Below are positions 34,714-42,605 of a DNA stretch of 43,969 bases, piece after piece. Under the pieces are notes generated by a model. It ran no database searches. It worked only from the letters and a program-made list of their open reading frames with translations, and was not told the DNA's origin. Origin of the DNA: Acidobacteriota bacterium (GTDB taxonomy: Bacteria > Acidobacteriota > Vicinamibacteria > Vicinamibacterales > UBA2999); NCBI GenBank assembly GCA_963169195.1, contig CAUJDN010000130.1:1-43969 (forward strand), written 5' to 3'. A program made the position numbers and the translations under genes. The stretch's first letter is position 1; each line of letters opens with the position of its first letter.

Positions 34714-36516
34714 CTACTGATCCACGACGGGCAGCACGAGCTGTGACGCGCGCGTCCCGGCGTGATGGATGCGGATCGTAGCACGCTGCCTGCACGACGA
34801 GGTCGTTTCGAGGTCCCCCGTGTGGAGGTTGCGGGAGAAATTCGGGAAGAAGCTCGCGGACACCTGCAGCCGTACGCGGTGTCCGCTCTTGAAGAGGTTG
34901 CTGGTGACCAGGTGATCCAGCCGGAGCTCGTAGACCTCTCCCGGCGTGAGGAGCTGCCGGCCCTTCGCCCGGTCGCGGTAGCTGGCGCGGAGGACGTCCA
35001 GGCCCGGGCTCATCAGGTTGAACGCGGTTCCGTCCGGCGCGACGTCGTACACGCGCGCCCAGATGTCGGTGTCGCGGCAGTCGCACGACACGAAGAGCCG
35101 GGCCAGGATGGGCCCGGTGACTTCGGTATCGGCCTCGAAGGGCGCGGAGTCGAACGTGAGCAGGTCCTCGCGATCCACGAGCGCGCGGTAGTCGTGCGCA
35201 CCGGCCGAGTCGTACGGGTTGAGCACCGGGTTGTCAGGGTTCGAGACGAATTGGCTGAAAGCGGGGACAGTCCCTGTGACATTTCGTGACAGGGACTGTC
35301 CCCATTTTACAGGGACTGTCCCCAGTTCCACCAGCGTGCCGGCGGCGGTCAGCGCGTAGGTCGCGGGCCGCGCAGGCGGAGGCCACGCGTCGGCCGTCTT
35401 CCACACGTTGGCGCCCATCACGAAGTAGCGCACGGGCGGGTCGGCCGGGCGTGCCGCACCGATCCCGCGGAGGTGGCGGTCCATCCAGCCGAGGACCACC
35501 TCGTCGTAGTCGATCGCCGCGCCGGGGCCGAACTCCCGATCGCCAGCCGCCGTGCGGGCGGTGGCGCCCACGCCGTGGACCCAGGGGCCGATCAGCAGCG
35601 ACGTGCCGGTGGGCTGGCCGCCGCGCGCCTTCACCAGTCCGTTGAAGTTGGTGGTGGCGCCCTCGGGCCCGTAGTTGTCGTCGTGCCAGCCTGAGAGGTT
35701 GAGGACGGCCGCATCCGTGCGGGCGTACTTGCCGCGAATCTCCGCGAAGTCCCAGAACGGATCCTCGGGGGGATGGTGCAGCCAGTCGGCGTAATAGGGC
35801 GCGATGTCGCTCAACACGTCGAACGCGTCGAGCGGCAGCGTGTCCCGCATCCGCCGCTCGACAGCCGGCCAGCCGGCCTGCACCTCATCGTCCGTCCGTG
35901 GGCCCGGCAGGTTCTTCCGGGCCCGCGCGTCCGGCGCGATGTTGAACCAGATCCACGACACCCAGGACATGTCCCACACGCCCCAGGTATAGAAGAAGTT
36001 CTGCGGCGTGGAGAAGGTCATGGCCGGCACCATGGCCTTCAGGTGCGGCGGCTGCTCCATGGCGGCCAGCCACTGCACCGCGCCGGGATACGACAGTCCG
36101 AACGTGCCGACGTTGCCGTCGGACCACGGCTGCGCCGCGGCCCACTCGATCGTGTCGTGGCCGTCCTTGCCCTCGTGCTCGTACGGGCGAAACTCGCCGT
36201 CGGAGCGGTAGCGCCCGCGCACGTCCTGCACGACCACGGCATATCCGCGCTCCACCGCCCGGGCAAACGTGGTGTAGGCGGCCACGGCCGCGTGGGCGCC
36301 GTAGGGGGTGCGGTACACCAGCGAGGGAGACCGCCGGTCCGGGGTGGGGCGCAGCACCTCGGCGCGAAGCACCACGCCATCGCGCATGGGGATGGCCACG
36401 TCCACGTCGTGCCGCAGGCCCGTGGGCATCGGCGCGGGCGCCGGCGTGCATGCCCCGCACGCGGCGGCCGCCAGGCCGACGAGAACGCAGGCGACGCGGG
36501 TCAAGGCGTGGGACAT
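34714..36516 (-). CDS. CocE/NonD-family hydrolase (X-Pro dipeptidyl peptidase S15-like), with in-frame repeat insertion
   Basis: A 600-residue alpha/beta-hydrolase with a lipoprotein-type signal (GLAAAAC, Cys20). The nucleophile is Ser142 in GTFGLSYPG. Family motifs include VVVQDVRGRYRSDGEF, the lid region and the C-terminal jelly-roll domain (GPILARLFVSCDCRDTD, GHRVRLQVSASFFPNF). Members hydrolyse esters or X-Pro peptides. Residues about 398-418 (within GTVPVKWGQSLSRNVTGTVP) are encoded by a REP-like inverted repeat at 35263-35323 and are absent from what the family needs there. The frame is kept, so the product may still fold, with an insertion between the catalytic and jelly-roll domains. 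Confidence 0.88.
   Translation of the reverse strand: MSHALTRVACVLVGLAAAACGACTPAPAPMPTGLRHDVDVAIPMRDGVVLRAEVLRPTPDRRSPSLVYRTPYGAHAAVAAYTTFARAVERGYAVVVQDVRGRYRSDGEFRPYEHEGKDGHDTIEWAAAQPWSDGNVGTFGLSYPGAVQWLAAMEQPPHLKAMVPAMTFSTPQNFFYTWGVWDMSWVSWIWFNIAPDARARKNLPGPRTDDEVQAGWPAVERRMRDTLPLDAFDVLSDIAPYYADWLHHPPEDPFWDFAEIRGKYARTDAAVLNLSGWHDDNYGPEGATTNFNGLVKARGGQPTGTSLLIGPWVHGVGATARTAAGDREFGPGAAIDYDEVVLGWMDRHLRGIGAARPADPPVRYFVMGANVWKTADAWPPPARPATYALTAAGTLVELGTVPVKWGQSLSRNVTGTVPAFSQFVSNPDNPVLNPYDSAGAHDYRALVDREDLLTFDSAPFEADTEVTGPILARLFVSCDCRDTDIWARVYDVAPDGTAFNLMSPGLDVLRASYRDRAKGRQLLTPGEVYELRLDHLVTSNLFKSGHRVRLQVSASFFPNFSRNLHTGDLETTSSCRQRATIRIHHAGTRASQLVLPVVDQ
35263..35323. repeat. REP-like palindromic element inside a coding sequence
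   Basis: GGGGACAGTCCCTGT (35263-35277) is inverted at 35289-35303 as ACAGGGACTGTCCCC and repeated directly at 35309-35323. Arms are perfect over 15 bp and each arm has an internal GGGAC-N-GTCCC palindrome. The unit resembles the mobile REP/GGGACTGTCCC elements scattered in many genomes. The element is unlike the surrounding sequence (T runs, lower GC) and lies in frame within the CocE-like gene. Confidence 0.88.
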
Positions 36517-36543
36517 CGGCTGAAGCGCGGCGGGACGCCGCAG

Positions 36544-36549
36544 TATACT
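36544..36549 (+). promoter_or_regulatory. -10 box for the GNAT gene, leaderless geometry
   Basis: TATACT ends seven bases before ATG 36557 with no ribosome binding site between. Transcription should start at or one base before the ATG. Confidence 0.55.
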
Positions 36550-36556
36550 TCGTGGG

Positions 36557-37267
36557 ATGCCGCCGCCGCGGCAGGGAACCTTCGTGACCGACTACCGCCG
36601 CGTCCTGCCCAACAGCCTCGTCATCGCCTCCGCGCGACCGGAGCACGCGCCTCAGCTCGAGGCGCTGCAGCGTGTCGTGTTCCCCACGCTGGCGGATGAG
36701 GAGCGCTTCAAGGCGGCGCACTACCTGAAGCACCTGGAGCTCTTTCCCGAGGGCCAGTTCGTGGGACTGGACGGGGACCGCGTCGTCGCGGCCACGGCCA
36801 CCATCCGGCTGCACTTCGACTTCGACCACGTGAACCACACGTTCGGCGACATCATCCAGGGCGGCTGGCTCACCTCGCACGAACCGGATGGCGCGTGGCT
36901 GTACGGCGCGGACATCGGTGTGCACCCGGACTATCGCGGCCGCGGGCTCGCGCAGGCGCTGTACGCCGCACGCCAGGAGCTGGTCTGGCGCCTGGGCCTC
37001 GAGGGCCAGGTGACGGCGGGCATGATGAGCGGCTACGGCAAGGTCAAGGACCGGATGACGGCCGAGGAGTACTACGCGGGCCTCGTGTCCGGCCGCATCA
37101 ACGACCCGACCCTCTCGATGCAGCAGAAGGTCGGCTTCGAATTCCGGGGCCTGCTGAAGGACTACCTGCAGGACCCCGTCTGCGACAACTACGGCGTGCT
37201 CATCGTGCTCGACGCGGCGAAGGACGTGCCCGGAGCCGTGCGTCCCGCCGGCACCGCCCACCAGTGA
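36557..37267 (+). CDS. GNAT-family N-acetyltransferase
   Basis: A 236-residue acyl-CoA-dependent transferase. The acetyl-CoA pyrophosphate loop is in YGADIGVHPDYRGRGLAQALY (Q/R-x-x-G-x-G/A type: RGRGLA). The N-terminal portion has the usual helix pair (HAPQLEALQRVVFP). It is 15 bp upstream of the aminotransferase on the same strand, so the two are likely cotranscribed and may act on a common amino compound. The substrate is unknown. A TATACT box seven bases before the ATG suggests a leaderless transcript. Confidence 0.85.
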   Translation: MPPPRQGTFVTDYRRVLPNSLVIASARPEHAPQLEALQRVVFPTLADEERFKAAHYLKHLELFPEGQFVGLDGDRVVAATATIRLHFDFDHVNHTFGDIIQGGWLTSHEPDGAWLYGADIGVHPDYRGRGLAQALYAARQELVWRLGLEGQVTAGMMSGYGKVKDRMTAEEYYAGLVSGRINDPTLSMQQKVGFEFRGLLKDYLQDPVCDNYGVLIVLDAAKDVPGAVRPAGTAHQ

Positions 37268-37281
37268 AGGAGCAACAGACC

Positions 37282-38643
37282 ATGGCCTCGATCCAGTTGA
37301 AGACCCCGGTGCCCGGCCCGAAGAGCCAGGCCATGCTCGCCCGCCGCGCGGCTGCGGTGCCGAACGGCCTCGGCAGAGCCACCGATGTCGTGGTCGAACG
37401 CGCCGAGGGCGCGCTCGTGCACGACGTGGACGGCAACACCTTCCTCGACTTCGTCGGCGGCATCGGCGTGCTGGCGGTGGGCCACTGCCCGCCCACCGTC
37501 GTGCAGGCCGTCCAGCGGCAGGCCGCCGCGGTCATCCACATGGGCTCGCTCGTCGGGACCTATGAGTCCTACGTGCGGCTGTGCGAGCTGCTGAATGAGA
37601 TCACGCCGGGCGACTTCCCCAAGAAGACGCTGCTCGCCAACACCGGCGCCGAGGCGGTCGAGACCGCCGTGAAGGCCGCGCGCGCCTTCACGCGGCGGCC
37701 GGGCGTCATCTGCTTCGAGGGCGGCTACCACGGCCGCACGCTCCTCACGCTGAGTCTGACCAGCAAGTACGGCCTCTTCAAGAAGACCATGGGCCCCTTC
37801 GCGTCCGACATCGTCCGGCTGCCCATGCCGAACGTCTACCGCCGCCCCGCCAGCGTCACCGAGGAGCAGCACATCGACTTCGGCATCCAGCAGCTGGAGC
37901 AGGCCTTCACCGCCCAGGTGGATCCAAGCGAGGTGGCGGCCATCATCATCGAGCCGGTGCAGGGTGAGGGCGGCTTCGTCCCGGTGCCGCCGCGGTTCCT
38001 GCAGCGCATCCGCGAGCTCTGCACCCAGCACGGCATCGTCATGATTGCCGACGAGGTGCAGTGTGGTTTCGCGCGCACGGGCAGGCTCTTCGCGCTCGAG
38101 CACTACGGCATCGCGCCGGACATCATCGTGACGGCCAAGTCGCTCGGCGCGGGCATGCCCATCAGCGCCACGACCGGCCGCGCCGAGATCATGGACGCGA
38201 CGCACACCGGCGGCATGGGCGGCACCTACGGCGGCAATCCCGTCACGTGCGTGGCGGCCATCGCGGCCATCGAGATGATGCGGCAGCCGGCGTTCCTGGC
38301 CCGGGCCGAGCGCGTGGGGCAGATCCTCCGCGAGACACTCGAGGACTGGAAGCGGAAGCACCCGCTTGTCGGCGACGTGCGCGGGCTGGGCGCGATGATG
38401 CTCGTCGAACTGGTGAAGGACCGGGCGACGAAGGAGCCCGCACCCGACGAGACGCTGGCCATCATCAAGGGCGCCTTCCAGCGCGGCGTCATCGCCATGC
38501 GAGCGGGGCTCTTCACCAACGGCATCCGGTTCCTGCCGCCGCTGACCATCACCGACGAGCAGCTGCGCGAGGGGCTGGCCGTCATCGAGGCGTCGCTCGC
38601 CGAAGTCGAAGCGAAGATGGGCCTCGCGCTGCAGCACGCCTAG
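37282..38643 (+). CDS. gabT: class III aminotransferase (4-aminobutyrate aminotransferase-like)
   Basis: A 453-residue PLP enzyme of the omega-aminotransferase group. Visible are FLDFVGGIGVLAVGHCPP, LLANTGAEAVETAVKAAR, CFEGGYHGRTLLTLSLT, the aspartate motif IADEVQCGFARTG and the PLP lysine in IIVTAKSLGAGMPISA, followed by GGTYGGNPVTCVAAIAAIE. This is the pattern of GabT, which converts GABA and 2-oxoglutarate to succinate semialdehyde and glutamate, although other omega-amino acids are possible. AAGGAG lies about ten bases before ATG 37282. An aldehyde dehydrogenase is nearby (42606). Symbol is by similarity, not certain. Confidence 0.88.
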   Translation: MASIQLKTPVPGPKSQAMLARRAAAVPNGLGRATDVVVERAEGALVHDVDGNTFLDFVGGIGVLAVGHCPPTVVQAVQRQAAAVIHMGSLVGTYESYVRLCELLNEITPGDFPKKTLLANTGAEAVETAVKAARAFTRRPGVICFEGGYHGRTLLTLSLTSKYGLFKKTMGPFASDIVRLPMPNVYRRPASVTEEQHIDFGIQQLEQAFTAQVDPSEVAAIIIEPVQGEGGFVPVPPRFLQRIRELCTQHGIVMIADEVQCGFARTGRLFALEHYGIAPDIIVTAKSLGAGMPISATTGRAEIMDATHTGGMGGTYGGNPVTCVAAIAAIEMMRQPAFLARAERVGQILRETLEDWKRKHPLVGDVRGLGAMMLVELVKDRATKEPAPDETLAIIKGAFQRGVIAMRAGLFTNGIRFLPPLTITDEQLREGLAVIEASLAEVEAKMGLALQHA

Positions 38644-38685
38644 GGACGCGCGGATGACGCCGGCGGCGTTCGGGGCTGCATCCCC

Positions 38686-40260
38686 ATGCACCGAGCCGAC
38701 ACCATCTTCCTGAACGGCGCGCTCTGGACCGGTCTCGACGAGCGGCACGGCCACACGGCGCTCGCGATCCGGGGCGATCGCATCGCCGCGGTGGGCACCG
38801 ACGACGACGTGCGCAACCTGCGCGGGCCCGGCACCCGCGTCGTGGATCTGGCCGGGCGGACGCTTCTGCCGGGATTCGTCGACGCCCACGCGCACATCTG
38901 GAAGATCGGGCACCTCCTGACAACGCTGCTGGACGTGCGGAACGCGGAGAGTCTCGCCGCTCTGGGGGCACGCGTGCGCGACAAGGCGGCCACGCTGGCG
39001 GAGGGCGCGTGGCTCTACGGGCGCGGCTACAACGAGGCGCGCTTCCCCGAGGGCCGCGGCCCCACGCGCCACGATCTGGATGCGATCGTCTCCGATCGCC
39101 CGGTGGTGCTCATGCGCACCTGTGCGCACATCATCGCCTGCAACAGCCGCGCGCTCGAGGCGGCGGGCATCACGCGCGACACCGCCCCGCCCCACGGGGG
39201 CGAGATCGGGCACGACGATGCCGGCGAGCCGACGGGCGTGCTCTCCGAGCGCGCCATGAGCCTCGTGCTGCAGCGCATGCCGGCGCCCGCGGCCGCGGAC
39301 TACGAGGCGATGATCACGACCGCGATACGCCATCAGGTCGCGCACGGCATCACGAGCACCAACGACGCGGGTGTGGCGCCCGAGCTGCTGGACGCGTATC
39401 GGCGCCTCGATCACGAGCATCGGCTGCCCGCCCGGGTCAACGTGATGGCACTCCGGATCGTGGAGGGCGTCGGCGTCGCTCCGCTTCCCTCGAAGCACGC
39501 CGGTGACCGCCTGCGCATCGACACCGTGAAGTTCTTCGCCGATGGAGGGCTGAGCGGCGCCACGGCGGCGCTCAGCGTCCCCTACCGGCACGCCGGCACG
39601 CGCGGCGTGCTGCGGATGGACGAGCAGGAGTTCCTCGCGCTCGCGCGGGAAGCCCACGAGGCCGGCTGGCGTGTCGCCACGCACGCCATCGGCGACGTGG
39701 CCATCGACCAGGTGCTGCGCGTCTACGAGGCCCTGGGGCGCGGCCCCATGCGGCACCGCATCGAGCACTTCGGCCTTCCGGGCCCGGGCCACCTGGCCCG
39801 GGCCGCCCGGCTCGGCATCATCGCCGTGCCACAGACCATCTTCGTCCAGGCGCTGGGCCGCAACTTCCGACAGTACCTGCCCGACGCGCTGCTGACCCGG
39901 ACCTACCCCGTTCGCGCGATGCTCGACGCCGGCATCACCGTCGCGCTCTCGTCCGATGCCCCCGTCGTCGAGAACGACTCGCCGCTGGCGGGCATACAGG
40001 CCGCGATCCTCCGCCGGGACGACGAGGGCCAGGACGTCGCGCCGGCGGAAGCCATCACGCTGGACGAGGCGCTTGACGCCTACACCCGGGGCGGCGCCAT
40101 CGCGTCCGGAGACGAGGCCGACCGCGGATGCCTGCGGGAGGGGATGCGGGCCGATCTGGTGGTCCTCTCCGGCAACGTGCTGACGACCCCGCCCGACGCC
40201 CTCACGGCCCTGCAGGTGAGCGGGACATGGGTCGGCGGCCAGCCGGTGTTCGCGGCGTGA
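38686..40260 (+). CDS. YtcJ-like amidohydrolase, cytoplasmic
   Basis: A 524-residue metal-dependent amidohydrolase of the same family as the lipoprotein at 32942-34660 but without a signal peptide. Motifs are LLPGFVDAHAHIW (His-x-His), HAIGDVAIDQ, HRIEHFGL and ALSSDAPV (Asp). The order DAHAH-HAIGD-HRIEH-SSDAP is intact. It follows the aminotransferase by 42 bp and overlaps the next gene by four (GTGA), so an operon of aminotransferase, amidohydrolase and acetyltransferase is likely, suggesting degradation of an amide or amino compound. Confidence 0.87.
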   Translation: MHRADTIFLNGALWTGLDERHGHTALAIRGDRIAAVGTDDDVRNLRGPGTRVVDLAGRTLLPGFVDAHAHIWKIGHLLTTLLDVRNAESLAALGARVRDKAATLAEGAWLYGRGYNEARFPEGRGPTRHDLDAIVSDRPVVLMRTCAHIIACNSRALEAAGITRDTAPPHGGEIGHDDAGEPTGVLSERAMSLVLQRMPAPAAADYEAMITTAIRHQVAHGITSTNDAGVAPELLDAYRRLDHEHRLPARVNVMALRIVEGVGVAPLPSKHAGDRLRIDTVKFFADGGLSGATAALSVPYRHAGTRGVLRMDEQEFLALAREAHEAGWRVATHAIGDVAIDQVLRVYEALGRGPMRHRIEHFGLPGPGHLARAARLGIIAVPQTIFVQALGRNFRQYLPDALLTRTYPVRAMLDAGITVALSSDAPVVENDSPLAGIQAAILRRDDEGQDVAPAEAITLDEALDAYTRGGAIASGDEADRGCLREGMRADLVVLSGNVLTTPPDALTALQVSGTWVGGQPVFAA

Positions 40261-41024
40261 CACCTGCCGCGCGCCAGCCCCCTGGCCTGGGCGAGGTCCG
40301 GGCGCTGCTGCACCGCGATCCCTGGTGGTCCGCGTACGCGCTTGGCGACCTCGACCCGCGACGGCAGCCGTACTGCGAGTGGCATGTCCGCGGGACCTCC
40401 GTCGCCCTTCTCTATCGCGAGTTCGATGCGCCCATCCTCTGGGCGGCCGGCCATGCCGATGTCCTCGACGAGCTGCCGGACCTTCGCGACTGCTACCTGC
40501 AGGTCCCCGAGGCGTTCCTGGCCGCCGTGGAGCGACGCTTCACGGTGGACGGGATCCGCCCTGTCCACAGGATGGGCCTCGATCCCGCGGACCTCCAGCC
40601 GGCTCCCGGCACGTCGGCCGTCGAGCCGCTCGACGAGTCGCACGAGCACGAGATCCGTGAGCTGTACGCCGACGGTGAAGCCACGCACGAGGCGCCCGAC
40701 TTCTTCTGGCGAAGCCAGTTGGGGGATGGCACCTTCGTCGGCGTGCGCCACGAGGGACGGTTGGTCGCCGCGGGCGGCACGCACCTCTACTCGGCGGAGG
40801 AGAGCGTCGGGGCGATCGGCAACGTGTTCACGCACCGCGCGCACCGGGGCCGGGGCCACGCCTCCGCCATCACCACCGCCGTGGCCCGACGGCTGATCGA
40901 GCGCGGCACGGACACCATCGTGCTCAACGTGCGGTGCGAGAACCTGCCGGCCATCCGGGTCTACGAGCGCCTGGGCTTCCGGCGGCACGTCCGCTTCCGG
41001 GAAGGGCGCGCCCGGGGCCGGTGA
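40257..41024 (+). CDS. GNAT-family acetyltransferase
   Basis: A 255-residue protein with GNAT motif A in GNVFTHRAHRGRGHASAITTAV and a motif B-like VRCENLPAIRVYERLGFRRH near the C-terminus. The N-terminal 110 residues form a separate region with WWSAYALGDLDP. A GTG start overlaps the amidohydrolase stop (GTGA), giving translational coupling. It is probably a small-molecule N-acetyltransferase. Convergent with the next gene. Confidence 0.83.
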   Translation: MTPAARQPPGLGEVRALLHRDPWWSAYALGDLDPRRQPYCEWHVRGTSVALLYREFDAPILWAAGHADVLDELPDLRDCYLQVPEAFLAAVERRFTVDGIRPVHRMGLDPADLQPAPGTSAVEPLDESHEHEIRELYADGEATHEAPDFFWRSQLGDGTFVGVRHEGRLVAAGGTHLYSAEESVGAIGNVFTHRAHRGRGHASAITTAVARRLIERGTDTIVLNVRCENLPAIRVYERLGFRRHVRFREGRARGR

Positions 41025-41046
41025 GCCTCGCCCGCGCGCGGCCCGT

Positions 41047-42567
41047 TCACGGGTCGCGCTTCGTGAACCGTCCGCCCATCGCCTCGATGCGGGACGGCTG
41101 CCCCGTGGCGTCGAGCACGAATGTCGCGAGCGCGGTTCCCCGCCAGGCCGCCTTCCAGGTCGCCCGGAACGTGTCGTGGTGCCAGTGCTCGAGGGCGCCG
41201 ACGAAGGCGGAGCCGTACCGCGCGTGCAGGCGGCCGCCGTCGAGCGTCACGACGACCTCGCCCCGCAGCGGATCCGCGTACGTGCCCGTGTAGCGCTCGA
41301 GCGGCAGCGAGGGCGTCGTGCCAGCAACGCGTGTTGCGTCGGCCTTCCTTCGTGCCGCGTCGGACTCCCGGTCGAGCGCGTCGTAGAACGTCTTCAGTTC
41401 CGCGATCCAGTCACGGGATGCGCCGCCGATGAAGCGATCGAAGACAGCGAACATGATGGCGTGGCGCAACTCCGCATGGTCCCGGTTGGCGAGGACCACG
41501 ACCCCAACGCCCTGATCGCGAAGCAGGCCGTGGATGGCCACCATGCCGTCGATGCTGCCGGTGTGGTAGTCCACGGCGTGTCCGCGGTAGTCCTGCTGGA
41601 ACCAGCCCAGGCCGTACGTCGTCCACTTCGGCTTCGTCAACCGCGCGGTCGGGTAGAACGCCTCTCGCGTGACCATCGTCTGCGGCGTGAAGAGCTCGTC
41701 CACGGTCTCCGGCGCCAGCAACGCACGGCCGGAGGGCGTCTTGCCGCGGGCCAGCAGCATCGCCGACCACTTCGCCATGTCCTCCACCCCGGCCCAGACG
41801 CTGCCGGCCGGCGCGACGGTGTCGGTGCTCGCGTTCTCGATCTCGCGCACCTTGCCGTCCACGATCGCGTGGGGTCTCGCCACGTCGGGCTGTCGCGCCA
41901 GCGTCGCCGCCGTGGGAATGGCACCGGACATCCCGAGCGGCTCGAAGATGCGCGACCGCACCACCTGCTCCCACGGCTGGCCGCTGACCGCCTCGACGAC
42001 GGCACCGGCCGCGGCGTACATGACGTTCTGGTAGATGAACGACGAGCGCAGCGAGTAGGCGGAGGGCAGCAGGCGGACGCGCCGGAGAATCTCGCGGGGC
42101 TCGGTGGGCTGGCCGTACCAGAGGTAGTCGGCGTTGCCGAGGCCGGCGCGGTGGGTCAGCAGATCCCGCACCGTGACCTCGCGCGTCAGGTACGGGTCGC
42201 TGAGATGGAGCCACGGCAGGTGCTTCGACACCGGGTCGTCCCACGCGAGCTTCTTCTCGTCCACCAGCATGCCGACGAGCGCCGCGGTCATGGCCTTGGT
42301 GGTCGAGCCGACGGCGAAGAGCGTGCCCGGGCCGACAGGAGTCGAGGCGCCGAGCGCTCTCACGCCGTACCCCTTGCTGAAGATCACCTGGCCGTCCTTC
42401 ACCACCGCGACGGCCAGGCCCGGCGTCTCCCAGTCGCGGACGGCAGTGGCGACGGCGGCATCGAAGCCCTCGAGCGGCGCGGGCTGCGCGCCGGCCGCCG
42501 GTGCGACGGCAGCGATCACCGCGAGCAGGCAGGCGGCGGTGAGCAGGCGTGGGCACGGTCGTCGCAT
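41047..42567 (-). CDS. serine beta-lactamase-like hydrolase (class C/EstB fold)
   Basis: A 506-residue exported protein with signal peptide ending AAGAQ. The active site is Ser88-x-x-Lys91 in AVGSTTKAM, Tyr179-x-Asn181 in FIYQNVMYAAAG, and the HTGSIDG motif in place of KTG. The C-terminal 110 residues form a DUF3471-like beta domain (LERYTGTYADPLRGEVVV). This family includes esterases, D-aminopeptidases and penicillin-binding proteins as well as AmpC-type enzymes; beta-lactamase activity should not be assumed. GGAGGA five bases before ATG 42567 fixes the start. Confidence 0.9.
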   Translation of the reverse strand: MRRPCPRLLTAACLLAVIAAVAPAAGAQPAPLEGFDAAVATAVRDWETPGLAVAVVKDGQVIFSKGYGVRALGASTPVGPGTLFAVGSTTKAMTAALVGMLVDEKKLAWDDPVSKHLPWLHLSDPYLTREVTVRDLLTHRAGLGNADYLWYGQPTEPREILRRVRLLPSAYSLRSSFIYQNVMYAAAGAVVEAVSGQPWEQVVRSRIFEPLGMSGAIPTAATLARQPDVARPHAIVDGKVREIENASTDTVAPAGSVWAGVEDMAKWSAMLLARGKTPSGRALLAPETVDELFTPQTMVTREAFYPTARLTKPKWTTYGLGWFQQDYRGHAVDYHTGSIDGMVAIHGLLRDQGVGVVVLANRDHAELRHAIMFAVFDRFIGGASRDWIAELKTFYDALDRESDAARRKADATRVAGTTPSLPLERYTGTYADPLRGEVVVTLDGGRLHARYGSAFVGALEHWHHDTFRATWKAAWRGTALATFVLDATGQPSRIEAMGGRFTKRDP

Positions 42568-42594
42568 CGATTCCTCCATCGGGCTGGCGAATGC

Positions 42595-42600
42595 TACCGT
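42595..42600 (+). promoter_or_regulatory. -10 box for the aldehyde dehydrogenase gene
   Basis: TACCGT ends five bases before ATG 42606 with no ribosome binding site, another leaderless-type arrangement. The reverse strand of 42591-42596 reads TAGCAT, a possible -10 for the divergent hydrolase gene. Confidence 0.4.
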
Positions 42601-42605
42601 ATCGC

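Noticed and set aside
32942..35086. 714-residue version of the YtcJ-like protein
   Set aside because: The N-terminal 140 residues lie antisense-frame over the CocE gene and lack homology; the signal peptide begins at 34660.
37189..40263. Minus-strand ORF of 1024 codons
   Set aside because: It is antisense to the aminotransferase and amidohydrolase genes, which have clear catalytic motifs. Long antisense frames are expected at this GC content.
41047..42567. Antibiotic-resistance beta-lactamase
   Set aside because: The S-x-x-K, Y-x-N and HTG motifs are shared with esterases and peptidases, and the DUF3471-like tail is not typical of resistance enzymes.
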